A stretch of 7,148 nt of DNA from Verrucomicrobiota bacterium (GTDB lineage Bacteria > Verrucomicrobiota > Verrucomicrobiia > Verrucomicrobiales > Akkermansiaceae), in contig JAPLUJ010000676.1 of the NCBI GenBank assembly GCA_026397695.1, positions 13,628 through 20,775 on the forward strand, read 5' to 3'. Positions within the stretch are counted from its first letter, which is position 1, and every line of letters starts with the position of its first letter. The position numbers were made by a program, and so were the translations under genes. This document shows positions 1-6,757 of this stretch, one piece after another. The notes under the pieces are model-generated. The model had not been told where the DNA came from and ran no database searches. It was given only the letters and a program-made list of their open reading frames with translations.

Positions 1-750
1 CTAACGGCCGCGCTGGCCCGCAAGATGCGCGTCATCCGCTTCGGCTTCGGCGTGCAAGGCGATTTCCGCGCTAACAATTTCCACCAGAACGCGCGCGGCA
101 TGGAATTCGAACTCACCGCGAAGGGCAAAACCTGGCTGGTACGCTCGCCGCTGATCGGGCGCTTCAACGTGTATAACCTGCTGGCCGCGCTCGCCGCCGC
201 CAACGCTTGCGGCATCCGCCCGCGGGAAGCCATCGCCGCCGTGGCCAGTGCGCCGCAAGTTCCGGGGCGGATGGAAAACGTCGGCAATGCCGGTGGTGCC
301 ACGGGTTTTGTCGATTACGCCCACACTCCGGATGCGCTCGAAAACGCCTGCCGCACGCTCAAGGAACTCGATCCACGCCGCTTGATCACGGTTTTCGGCT
401 GTGGTGGCGACCGCGACAAGGGCAAACGCCCGCTCATGGCCGCCGCCGCCGCGCGCCACAGCGACGCCTGCGTCATCACTTCGGACAACCCGCGCTCGGA
501 GAATCCGCTGGCCATCATCCGCGAAATCGAACCCGGCATGAGCGGCAAAGGCCATCTCAGCATTCCAGACCGGGCCGAGGCAATCTCCTATGCCGTGAAA
601 AATTCCCTGTCAGGAGATATCATCCTGATCGCCGGCAAAGGCCACGAAACCACCCAGCAATTCTCGCATCGAACGATCGACTTCGACGACCGCAGGCACG
701 CTACCCAAGCACTGCGTGAGCGCGCCCAAGCCATTTCCGAAAACCGATGA
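1..750 (+). CDS. murE: MurE, UDP-MurNAc-tripeptide synthetase, C-terminal half (5' end outside window)
   Basis: Cytoplasmic ATP-dependent ligase that adds the third stem-peptide residue to UDP-MurNAc-L-Ala-D-Glu. The frame is open from base 1, giving 249 residues against about 490-510 for the family, so the UDP-binding domain and P-loop lie upstream. Seen here: a DFRANN stretch near the start, the NVYNLLAA segment at about 169-192, VDYAHTPDALE at 310-342, FGCGGDRDKGKRP at 394-432, DNPRSENP at 484-507 and GKGHE at 634-648. Family knowledge: the DNPR motif goes with meso-diaminopimelate rather than lysine, so I infer mDAP peptidoglycan. The ATG at 25 is internal and is not a start, because the homology runs upstream of it. 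The TGA at 748-750 overlaps the murF start as ATGA, which suggests translational coupling. Confidence 0.95.
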   Translation, partial: LTAALARKMRVIRFGFGVQGDFRANNFHQNARGMEFELTAKGKTWLVRSPLIGRFNVYNLLAALAAANACGIRPREAIAAVASAPQVPGRMENVGNAGGATGFVDYAHTPDALENACRTLKELDPRRLITVFGCGGDRDKGKRPLMAAAAARHSDACVITSDNPRSENPLAIIREIEPGMSGKGHLSIPDRAEAISYAVKNSLSGDIILIAGKGHETTQQFSHRTIDFDDRRHATQALRERAQAISENR

Positions 751-2111
751 ATCCTCTAACCGCACAGCACCTCGCGGCAATCCTCGGCGCGTCCGTCGCG
801 GCGGGATGCCCTGATGCGCTGGTCTCCGGCGGAGTCTCCACGGATACCCGCACGTTGCCGCGCGGTGCGGTTTTTTTCGCTCTGCGCGGGGAAAATTTCA
901 CCGGTGATGACTACGCCCGGCGGGCATTGGAATCAGGTGCCGCGGTGGTGGTCGTCCACCACTGGACGGGCGGGGTTCCCGCGGAGGCCGCAGTCATCGT
1001 GGTGGCGGATACCTTGCTGTCATTGCAACGGCTCGCGCATTGGTGGCGGCAGCAACTCGCCATTCCGGTGGTGGCCATCACCGGCTCCAACGGGAAAACC
1101 GGCACCAAGGATTTTACCACGGCGGTGCTTTCCCGCCACTTCAATGTTGCCGCCACCTGTGGCAACAGGAACAACCACATCGGGCTGCCTCTAACGGTTC
1201 TGGCCACCACCCCGCAACACACCGCCGCTGTCTGGGAAATGGGTATGAACCATCCCGGCGAACTCGCGCCGCTGTGCGAAATCGCCCGGCCGAAATACGG
1301 CATCATCACCAACATCGGCAGCGCCCATATTGAGTTCTTCAGCTCGCAGGATGCGATCGCCGAGGAAAAATCCACGCTGGCCCGCGCCCTGCCAGCGGAT
1401 GGCATCCTGTTCATCCCGGCCATCTGCGAGTATCACGAATACCTGCGCCAACGGACGAAAGCCACCATCATTCCGGTAGGCAATGGACGCGGCTTGGTCC
1501 GCGCGGAAGACCTCCGCCGCGAAGCCGATCGCACCTGTTTCACCCTCGTCGTGGAAGGGGAGGGGCAAGCCGAAGTGGCGTTGCCCGTGCCCGGGCGTCA
1601 CATGGTGACCAATGCGCTGTTAGCTGCCGCAGTGGGATGGAAACTCGGCATTCCGCCCCATGAAATCGCCGCCGGTCTCGCTGCGGCGCGGCTCACCGGT
1701 GGCAGGCTCCACCGTTACGATTGGCAGGGTGTCATCATCATTGATGACACCTACAACGCCAATCCCGAGTCCATGGCAGCCGCCATCGAAACCCTGGCCG
1801 ACACACCAATATCTAACGGATCACGCCGGATCATCGTGTTCGGCCGCATGGGCGAACTCGGGGCTCGCGGACCGCAGGCCCATCGGCGCGTCGGCGAACT
1901 CGCCGCGCAGCACCATCTCATGGTGCTCGCCGTGGGCGAAGGCACTGAGGAGATCGCCCGCGGCGCAAAGGACGCGCCGCATTTTCCGGTGCTCGAAGAT
2001 GCCGCCACATGGCTTTCCCGCGAGGTCAAACCCGGCGACGTGGTCCTGTTCAAGGGCAGTCGCACTGCCACCATCGAACGAGTTATGAACGCCGCTTTCC
2101 CCAAAATCTGA
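747..2111 (+). CDS. murF: MurF, UDP-MurNAc-tripeptide:D-alanyl-D-alanine ligase
   Basis: Cytoplasmic Mur ligase that adds D-Ala-D-Ala to complete UDP-MurNAc-pentapeptide. At 454 residues it is normal length. The N-terminal domain carries SGGVSTDTRTLPRGAVFFAL. The P-loop is GSNGKTGTK at residues 113-121 (K117, T118). It is followed by a GNRNNHIGLPLTVL segment, EMGMNHPGEL, SAHIEFF (H194, E196) and an EEK whose K208 sits where Mur ligases carry the carbamylated lysine. The C-terminal half has DTYNANPES from D334, FGRMGELG, and LFKGSRTATIE near the end. The residue after GKT is Gly where Ser or Thr is usual, a minor oddity. The start ATG overlaps the murE stop, and the TGA shares one base with the mraY ATG. 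No Shine-Dalgarno is visible. Identity is secure. Confidence 0.97.
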   Translation: MNPLTAQHLAAILGASVAAGCPDALVSGGVSTDTRTLPRGAVFFALRGENFTGDDYARRALESGAAVVVVHHWTGGVPAEAAVIVVADTLLSLQRLAHWWRQQLAIPVVAITGSNGKTGTKDFTTAVLSRHFNVAATCGNRNNHIGLPLTVLATTPQHTAAVWEMGMNHPGELAPLCEIARPKYGIITNIGSAHIEFFSSQDAIAEEKSTLARALPADGILFIPAICEYHEYLRQRTKATIIPVGNGRGLVRAEDLRREADRTCFTLVVEGEGQAEVALPVPGRHMVTNALLAAAVGWKLGIPPHEIAAGLAAARLTGGRLHRYDWQGVIIIDDTYNANPESMAAAIETLADTPISNGSRRIIVFGRMGELGARGPQAHRRVGELAAQHHLMVLAVGEGTEEIARGAKDAPHFPVLEDAATWLSREVKPGDVVLFKGSRTATIERVMNAAFPKI

Positions 2112-2764
2112 TGCTCCCCGCGATTTACGATTTCTGGTATCAGGCATTTGAAGCCGAAAAAGCGTCCGGTCATCAAGGCTGGGCGCACACGTTTTCGTTC
2201 CTCAATCTTTTTCAATACATCACGTTCCGCGCCGCCAGTGCCGGCCTGCTCGCGTTCATCCTTTCGCTCATCTTCGGAGCGCGGGTCATCCGCAAGCTGA
2301 TCTCACTCAAGGTCGGCCAACCGATCCGCAACGCCGCGGAAGTCCATAAACTCGCCGAACTCCACGGCGGCAAAATCGGCACGCCGACCATGGGCGGCGT
2401 GCTCATTCTCGGCACCGTGCTGGTGGCCACCTTGATCTGCTCGCGTCCGCTCAACCCGTTTGTCGCGGTTTGCTCCTGCACCATGGGTGCCTGCGGCCTG
2501 CTCGGACTCTGTGACGATTATAAGAAGGTCAAGGAAAAGAAATCCGACGGACTGAGCGGACGGACCAAACTTTTCTGGCAGATCTTCATCGCCCTCATCG
2601 CCGCGGCTTTCATCTATTATAAACCGGAAATTTCCGGCGTCGGTGCCAGCCCGGAGCAAATCACCGCCGTTGCAGCCGGCTTCCGCCTCGGCGACCACGC
2701 CATCGGCATCGGGGCGATCTGTTTTCCCCTGTTTAAAATTCCGCTCGTCGATCTCACGGGTTGA
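2111..2764 (+). CDS. mraY: MraY, phospho-MurNAc-pentapeptide transferase, N-terminal part (gene interrupted by frame change)
   Basis: Integral membrane enzyme that transfers phospho-MurNAc-pentapeptide from UDP to undecaprenyl phosphate, giving lipid I. This frame holds 217 residues. A long, probably periplasmic N-terminus of about 35 residues leads to [13 protein letters not shown] and the first membrane helix, then [13 protein letters not shown] and the catalytic [21 protein letters not shown] loop (D135, D136). It ends at PLVDLTG followed by TGA at 2762-2764, just before a membrane segment. The rest of MraY continues at once in the next frame from 2761. I start it at ATG 2111, which overlaps the murF TGA by one base. 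An in-frame ATG at 2009 lies deep inside murF and adds nothing MraY-like. The halves together would be about 404-405 residues, longer than the roughly 360 of E. coli, because of the N-terminus and a longer loop. The cause of the break is either a one-base indel or a true split (see findings). Confidence 0.9.
   Translation: MLPAIYDFWYQAFEAEKASGHQGWAHTFSFLNLFQYITFRAASAGLLAFILSLIFGARVIRKLISLKVGQPIRNAAEVHKLAELHGGKIGTPTMGGVLILGTVLVATLICSRPLNPFVAVCSCTMGACGLLGLCDDYKKVKEKKSDGLSGRTKLFWQIFIALIAAAFIYYKPEISGVGASPEQITAVAAGFRLGDHAIGIGAICFPLFKIPLVDLTG
2756..2764 (+). other. Frame-change point inside mraY
   Basis: Upstream codons read ACG GGT TGA and stop. Downstream MraY homology resumes as TTG ATC ATC CCG from 2761, one base back. 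The site contains a GGG run (2758-2760). A fourth G would give Asp-Leu-Thr-Gly-Leu-Ile-Ile-Pro with no other change. There is no X-XXY-YYZ slippery heptamer with A/T runs and no obvious downstream stem, so programmed -1 slippage is not favoured. A lost base, in the read or in the genome, is the simplest explanation. Confidence 0.85.
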
Positions 2765-3324
2765 TCATCCCGTTTTTCGCGCTGATCATCGTCGGTTGCT
2801 CGAACGCGGTGAATCTAACTGACGGGTTGGACGGGCTGGCCACCGGCTGCACGATCAGCGCGGCGCTTTCCTACGCGGTGCTCGCGTACTTCGCGGGTCA
2901 CTTTTTCATGGCCGTCGAGTATCTGGTCATTCCGCATAATCTTTACATCGGGGAACTCTCCGTATTCCTGATGGCTCTGGCGGGTGCCTGTTTCGGGTTC
3001 CTGTGGTTCAACTGTCATCCCGCCAGGGTGTTCATGGGAGATACCGGATCGCTGGCCATCGGCGGGGCCCTCGGCACTGCGGCGATCTCCACCAAACAGG
3101 AACTCCTGCTCGTCATCATCGGCGGCATCTTCGTGATGGAAGCCATGTCCGTCATCCTCCAGGTCGGCAGCTTCAAGCTGCGTAAACAGCGCATCTTCAA
3201 AATGTCGCCGATTCATCACCACTTCGAACTTATCGGCTGGCATGAAAGCCAGGTGATCGTACGCTTCTGGATCCTCTCGATCATGCTCGCCTTGTTCGGC
3301 CTCGCCATCCTAAAAATCGCCTGA
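2761..3324 (+). CDS. mraY: MraY, C-terminal part, in a shifted frame after the break
   Basis: This is the remainder of MraY, 187 residues if read from TTG at 2761. It starts with a membrane helix ([12 protein letters not shown]) that runs straight into the catalytic [13 protein letters not shown] motif (about 2803-2841). It then has [27 protein letters not shown] (active-site Asp codon at 3040), a [20 protein letters not shown] segment, and the PIHHHFE triple-histidine motif at 3208-3228. The last helix ends at ILKIA, TGA 3322-3324. All catalytic residues known for the family are present across the two frames, so nothing but the frame is broken. One extra base near 2758-2761 would join DLTG directly to LIIPFF. 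TTG overlaps the upstream TGA as TTGA, so reinitiation is formally possible, but no Shine-Dalgarno is seen. murD follows after 6 nt. Confidence 0.85.
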   Translation: MIIPFFALIIVGCSNAVNLTDGLDGLATGCTISAALSYAVLAYFAGHFFMAVEYLVIPHNLYIGELSVFLMALAGACFGFLWFNCHPARVFMGDTGSLAIGGALGTAAISTKQELLLVIIGGIFVMEAMSVILQVGSFKLRKQRIFKMSPIHHHFELIGWHESQVIVRFWILSIMLALFGLAILKIA

Positions 3325-3330
3325 CAGAAA

Positions 3331-4641
3331 ATGAACCTTGCCGGAAAACACATCGCCATCCTCGGCGTCGGCCGCAGTGGCCGCGCGGCCGCCTTTCTCG
3401 CTTGGCGTGAGGGCGCGCGCGTATCCGCTTGGGATCTGGCCGGCGTGGCGGCCTTTGCGGACATGCCGGCCGGCGTGGAAATCCATCCGGACGCCACTGC
3501 GGAACAGGGCCGCGCCGTGGTCTCGGATGTCCTGGTCGTGAGTCCGGGCATCGACACCTACGGGCCTTTTGTGGCCGCGTTCGCGCAAAATACCGGCGAA
3601 GTCATCGGTGAAATCGAACTGGCGGCCCGCTTCTATCAGGGGAAAATCATCGGCATCACCGGCACTAACGGCAAAACCACAACCACCGAACTGGTGGCAC
3701 GCATTCTCTCCCACGCGGGATTCGGCGGCACGCCTTGTGGCAATTATGGCATCCCCTTCGCCGAAGTGGTCCTCCAATCCCAGCCGCCGGCCACCGTCGC
3801 GCTCGAACTCAGTTCGTTCCAACTCGAAACCATCCATGCCCTGCGACCAAACGTGGCGGTCTGGCTCAACTTCGCGCCCGATCACATGGACCGCTACCCG
3901 TCCGTGCAGGCCTACCGCGCGGCCAAACTGCGGATTTTTGCCAACCAATCCGCAGACGACACCGCCGTCATCCGTTACGGCGAGGAGCTGCCTCCGCTGG
4001 CGGCGCAGATCGTGACATTTTCCACCACCGATCCGGCAGCTGATTGGTTTTCTAACGGACAAACCATCTGCCATGGCGGCGCAACATGGTTCGACATGAA
4101 TCACGCAACCCATCTGCGCGGCCTGCATAACGCCGAAAATCTCATGGCGGCGCTTGCCACCTGCCGCACGCTCGGCATTTCCGCCTTGTCGATGCGCGAC
4201 GCGCTCCATGGCTACACTCCGCCGCCCCACCGTTGCGAACTCATCCGGACACTTGACGGCGTCGAATATTTGAACGACTCCAAGGCGACGAATCTGCACG
4301 CGTTGGCAAGCGCGTTGCGGTCGCAAATCCGTCCGGTGGTGTTGATTGCCGGAGGCAAGGACAAGGGCCTGGATTATGCATCATTGATTCCTCTGCTGCG
4401 CGAGAAGGCGCTTGCCACAGTGACTTTCGGGCAAATCGCCCGTCCGCTCGCCGCCCTGTTCGCGCAGGCCGTGGCGAGCGAGGCGGTTGCCACTCTCGCG
4501 GACGCGGTGACCGCCGCCCGCAGCCTCGCACCGGCGGGGGCCACCATCCTCCTGTCTCCAGGAACCTCGTCGTTCGACCAGTTCTCCGGCTACGAACAGC
4601 GCGGCAACGCCTTCCGTGACATCGTCCATCAACTCCGCTAA
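3331..4641 (+). CDS. murD: MurD, UDP-MurNAc-L-alanine:D-glutamate ligase
   Basis: Cytoplasmic Mur ligase that adds D-glutamate to UDP-MurNAc-L-Ala. At 436 residues it is typical of MurD. Domain 1 begins with the Rossmann-like ILGVGRSGRAAA (G12-x-G14-x-x-G17), and SPGID follows at about residues 71-75. The central domain has the P-loop GTNGKTTTTE at residues 111-120 (K115, T116), then CGNYGIPF, ELSSFQLETI and LNFAPDHMDRY. The C-terminal domain shows NDSKATN (315-321), AGGKDKGLDY (340-349) and SPGTSSFDQFSGYEQRGNAF (from S409), all MurD signatures that separate it from MurC, MurE and MurF. It starts 6 nt after the mraY stop with no recognisable ribosome binding site, and the LysM gene follows after 9 nt. 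Nothing is missing. Confidence 0.97.
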   Translation: MNLAGKHIAILGVGRSGRAAAFLAWREGARVSAWDLAGVAAFADMPAGVEIHPDATAEQGRAVVSDVLVVSPGIDTYGPFVAAFAQNTGEVIGEIELAARFYQGKIIGITGTNGKTTTTELVARILSHAGFGGTPCGNYGIPFAEVVLQSQPPATVALELSSFQLETIHALRPNVAVWLNFAPDHMDRYPSVQAYRAAKLRIFANQSADDTAVIRYGEELPPLAAQIVTFSTTDPAADWFSNGQTICHGGATWFDMNHATHLRGLHNAENLMAALATCRTLGISALSMRDALHGYTPPPHRCELIRTLDGVEYLNDSKATNLHALASALRSQIRPVVLIAGGKDKGLDYASLIPLLREKALATVTFGQIARPLAALFAQAVASEAVATLADAVTAARSLAPAGATILLSPGTSSFDQFSGYEQRGNAFRDIVHQLR

Positions 4642-4650
4642 CATACCATA

Positions 4651-5496
4651 ATGAAATCCAAAACACTCCCCATCAAACGCCGCCCGGCCTCCAAAGGAAT
4701 CCTCCGCCGCCTGAGTGCCGTCACCCTCAGCCGCAAACAACGCGTCGCCGCCTCGGCAACCAGCGCGGCGATGGAAGCGGATGACGGTAGTTCAAAGATA
4801 TCCCGCGCGCTCATCATCATCTTTCTCATCCACATCGTCGCCATCGGCATGATTTTCATCCACCAGCGATTCCTTAACGGCCGGCACACGGAGCAGCCGG
4901 CAACCGCCAAATCCAGCAAGGAGGAAGTCTCGCCCGCAGCGCCCGCCGTGCCGCAGCACCAGAAGCTCCCGCGCGCGGCGTCCGGCGAAAAACCCTATAT
5001 CGTTAGAACCGGGGATGATTATGCCCGCATCGCAACCACCGAGGGCGTGGATGAAGGCGACCTGCGTCTGACTAACAAGCACGTCACTATCACTCCCGGC
5101 TTGATCCTCAAAATCCCGCCGAAACGCCGGCCTGCCGACGAGCCGCCGCTTGTCACCGCGATCCGCCAACCCACGCCCGCGGAGCATGAGACGAAGTTGG
5201 TGGATGCCGTTCCTGTGGATGTGGACGGCGCGCCCAAGGCACGGCCGGTCCCCACCCAGGCGACACGTGACACTCCGGCCCGGCCGGCCAGCGCACGAGT
5301 GGCGGCTTCCGGCAAATCGTATGTCGTGCAATCGGGCGACAGCATCTGGCGCATCGCCCACCGCTTCAAGATCAGCCAGGACGATCTCATGCGCGCCAAT
5401 GGCATCAGCGATGCCCGCAAAATGAAAACCGGCATGAAATTGGTCATCCCGCAAGCACCCAGCACCAAGCAGCAAGCACCGAGCTCAGATAACTGA
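4651..5496 (+). CDS. Single-pass membrane protein with two periplasmic LysM domains
   Basis: 281 residues, probably a cell-wall-binding protein of the envelope. The N-terminal ~50 residues are very basic (KSKTLPIKRRPASK and further Arg/Lys), hence cytoplasmic. One hydrophobic helix follows at about residues 53-70 (ALIIIFLIHIVAIGMIFI), then a Pro/Ala-rich linker. Residues ~115-156 form a degenerate LysM (YIVRTGDDYARIA ... GLILKIP). A second linker precedes a canonical LysM at ~223-267 (YVVQSGDSIWRIAHRF ... MKTGMKLVIP). Family knowledge: LysM binds N-acetylglucosamine-containing glycan. I see no peptidase, amidase or other catalytic domain. Its place between murD and ftsW suggests a role in septal or elongating wall synthesis, which is inference. 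The last dozen residues (APSTKQQAPSSDN) are written by a heptamer repeat rather than by a domain. The start is 9 nt after murD without a Shine-Dalgarno. I know no gene symbol for it. Confidence 0.88.
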   Translation: MKSKTLPIKRRPASKGILRRLSAVTLSRKQRVAASATSAAMEADDGSSKISRALIIIFLIHIVAIGMIFIHQRFLNGRHTEQPATAKSSKEEVSPAAPAVPQHQKLPRAASGEKPYIVRTGDDYARIATTEGVDEGDLRLTNKHVTITPGLILKIPPKRRPADEPPLVTAIRQPTPAEHETKLVDAVPVDVDGAPKARPVPTQATRDTPARPASARVAASGKSYVVQSGDSIWRIAHRFKISQDDLMRANGISDARKMKTGMKLVIPQAPSTKQQAPSSDN

Positions 5497-5509
5497 TAAC
5501 TGACTACTT
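5454..5509. repeat. Heptanucleotide tandem repeat array (eight 7-mers)
   Basis: From 5454 the sequence divides into contiguous 7-mers: AGCACCC, AGCACCA, AGCAGCA, AGCACCG, AGCTCAG, ATAACTG, ATAACTG, ACTACTT. The first four are variants of AGCACCN. Two are identical ATAACTG, and the last (5503-5509) is diverged. The array covers the last codons and stop of the LysM gene and most of the gap to ftsW. It resembles in style the short tandemly repeated heptamers (STRR) described in cyanobacteria. That likeness is general and is no proof of kinship. Confidence 0.7.
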
Positions 5510-5513
5510 GCCA

Positions 5514-5522
5514 CCCCCCCCC
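5514..5522 (+). repeat. C9 homopolymer directly upstream of the ftsW ATG
   Basis: Nine consecutive C lie immediately before ATG 5523, exactly where a Shine-Dalgarno and spacer would be expected. The run cannot pair with the anti-Shine-Dalgarno. It lies outside the ATG-started frame, but inside the frame if translation began at TTG 5508. Such runs are prone to slippage in replication and in sequencing. Confidence 0.85.
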
Positions 5523-6668
5523 ATGACCCGCCATTGCTCCATCATTCTCTGTGCTGCGGTTGCCGCACTGGTGGCGCTTGGCCTGATCATGCTGACGAGT
5601 ACGGGCGCATGGGTGAAGGGATTCGGGCCCTATCATTTCCTGCAACATCAGTCGTTCGCGGTGATGCTCGGGCTGGTGGCTGCGTTTTTTGCCGCGAAAT
5701 TCCCACTGGAGTTATTACGGAAATTCACTCCTTGGTTATTCCTCGGCGCTTGTTTCTTGCTCGCTCTTTGCTTCGTGCCGGGCATCGCGGAGTCTCAGTA
5801 TGGTGCAAGCCGCTGGATCAAAATCCCGCTGATCTCACAGTTCCAGCCCTCGGAGGCGTCAAAAATCGTGATCGTGCTGGCACTAGCGGCGTGGTTCGCC
5901 CGGTGGCAGACGGAAATCCACACCTTCTGGCGTGGCTTTGTCATTCCGGGATGTATCGCAGGCCTTCCCATCCTGCTGATCGCCTGCGAGACCGATGTCG
6001 GCACCGCCCTCTCACTCTCGGTGGCCGTCGGGGCGATTCTTTTCTGTGTGGGAACCCGCCTGATTTACACGCTGCCGACCGCCATGCTGGTGATCTCCGG
6101 GGCCAGTTGGTATATCTATCACGATCCGAACCGCTGGGCCCGCATCGTGGCGTGGTGTGATTTGGACAACCCGATCTATCAACTGGGTTTCGGCATGCAG
6201 CAGTGGCGTGCGTTGCTCGCCTTGGGCAACGGCGGTCCGTGGGGTGTGGGCCTCGGCAATGGCGTCGAAAAATTCGGCACACTGACCTTTGCCCACATTG
6301 ATTTCATCTTCCCGGTTGTGGGTGAGGAACTCGGTTTGCCGGTCACGCTCGGCGTGGTTCTCTGTTATGTCATGATCGCCCTTGCCGGCTGCGGCATCGC
6401 TCTCCAGGCCCACAGCGTCTTCAACCGCTGCGTCGCCCTCGGCTTGACCTGCGTGATCGTCGTTCCCGCCATGGTCAACATCGGCGTGACCACCGCCCTG
6501 CTTCCCAACGACGGCTTGCCGCTGCCTTTTGTCAGCTACGGCGGCACCAGCCTCGTGTTCAGTCTGGCGGCCGTCGGCATGCTGATGGGCATCCACCGCC
6601 GCTCTCACGCGCAGGTCATCCAGGATTTCCCGCTGTCACGCCAGACGCGCTTTGCGGTCCGCTTGTGA
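5523..6668 (+). CDS. ftsW: FtsW, SEDS-family septal peptidoglycan glycosyltransferase
   Basis: Polytopic inner-membrane protein of 381 residues that polymerises lipid II with its partner class B PBP (FtsI) at the division site. Family signatures, numbered from ATG 5523: GASRWI (94-99) followed by FQPSEASK, and ETDVGTA (156-162), where the key Asp is kept but the usual Gln/Pro before it is Glu-Thr. Then come GFGMQQWRALLALGNGGPWGVGLGNG (GLGNG at 243-247), AHIDFIFPVVGEELG (H258, D260, E268) and LPNDGLPLPFVSYGGTS (327-343). About ten hydrophobic helices are visible. I prefer ATG 5523 to the in-frame TTG at 5508, because the latter adds only MPPPP. The gap to the LysM gene is 26 nt and filled with repeat sequence. 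I call FtsW rather than RodA from the dcw context. No murG follows, unlike most dcw clusters. Confidence 0.93.
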   Translation: MTRHCSIILCAAVAALVALGLIMLTSTGAWVKGFGPYHFLQHQSFAVMLGLVAAFFAAKFPLELLRKFTPWLFLGACFLLALCFVPGIAESQYGASRWIKIPLISQFQPSEASKIVIVLALAAWFARWQTEIHTFWRGFVIPGCIAGLPILLIACETDVGTALSLSVAVGAILFCVGTRLIYTLPTAMLVISGASWYIYHDPNRWARIVAWCDLDNPIYQLGFGMQQWRALLALGNGGPWGVGLGNGVEKFGTLTFAHIDFIFPVVGEELGLPVTLGVVLCYVMIALAGCGIALQAHSVFNRCVALGLTCVIVVPAMVNIGVTTALLPNDGLPLPFVSYGGTSLVFSLAAVGMLMGIHRRSHAQVIQDFPLSRQTRFAVRL

Positions 6669-6749
6669 ACCGTCCTGCGTCCATCTGTTAGCCAGTATGA
6701 AGTCACCCGCCTTGCGTTACATGCGTACGTGAGAAGCATTCCGATGCTG
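6669..6749. other. Convergent intergenic gap
   Basis: 81 bases between the ftsW stop and the stop of the - strand gene. I see no gene, no tRNA-like fold and no promoter here. The only structure I can point to is the small hairpin at its right edge. Confidence 0.6.
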
Positions 6750-6757
6750 TCATTTTT
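6735..6757 (+). terminator. Possible weak intrinsic terminator after ftsW
   Basis: A 5-bp perfect stem AGCAT / ATGCT with a TCCG loop (6735-6748) is followed, after GTCA, by five T (6753-6757). The stem is short and the T run is not directly adjacent. The T run overlaps the last codons of the opposing gene. It could end the ftsW transcript. It has no matching T run for the other strand. Confidence 0.3.

Noticed and set aside
2009..2110. Upstream ATG as the mraY start
   Set aside because: It would overlap murF by about 100 bases and add 34 basic residues with no MraY character. ATG 2111 fits the TGATG junction.
2750..2800. Programmed -1 ribosomal frameshift in mraY
   Set aside because: No slippery A/T heptamer, no Shine-Dalgarno-like stimulator and no clear downstream stem. 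Slipping from GGT to GGG would leave a mismatch. A missing base is simpler.
3310..4326. A 338-codon open frame on the - strand
   Set aside because: It lies entirely antisense to murD. High GC with a biased third position opens such frames. The translation shows no domain, while murD on the + strand has every family motif.
4792..5475. Long - strand frames opposite the LysM gene
   Set aside because: They are shadows of a gene with clear LysM domains. The Tyr-Gln-Leu-Ser and Leu-Gly-Ala-Cys words in another antisense frame simply come from the heptamer repeat.
5472..5511. Long-loop hairpin GCAAG / CTTGC around the heptamer array
   Set aside because: A 5-bp stem with a 30-base loop is too weak to claim, and GCAAG recurs nearby because of the repeat.
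5508..5522. TTG as the ftsW start
   Set aside because: It only adds MPPPP translated from the C run. ATG 5523 begins right before the first helix, as in other FtsW proteins.
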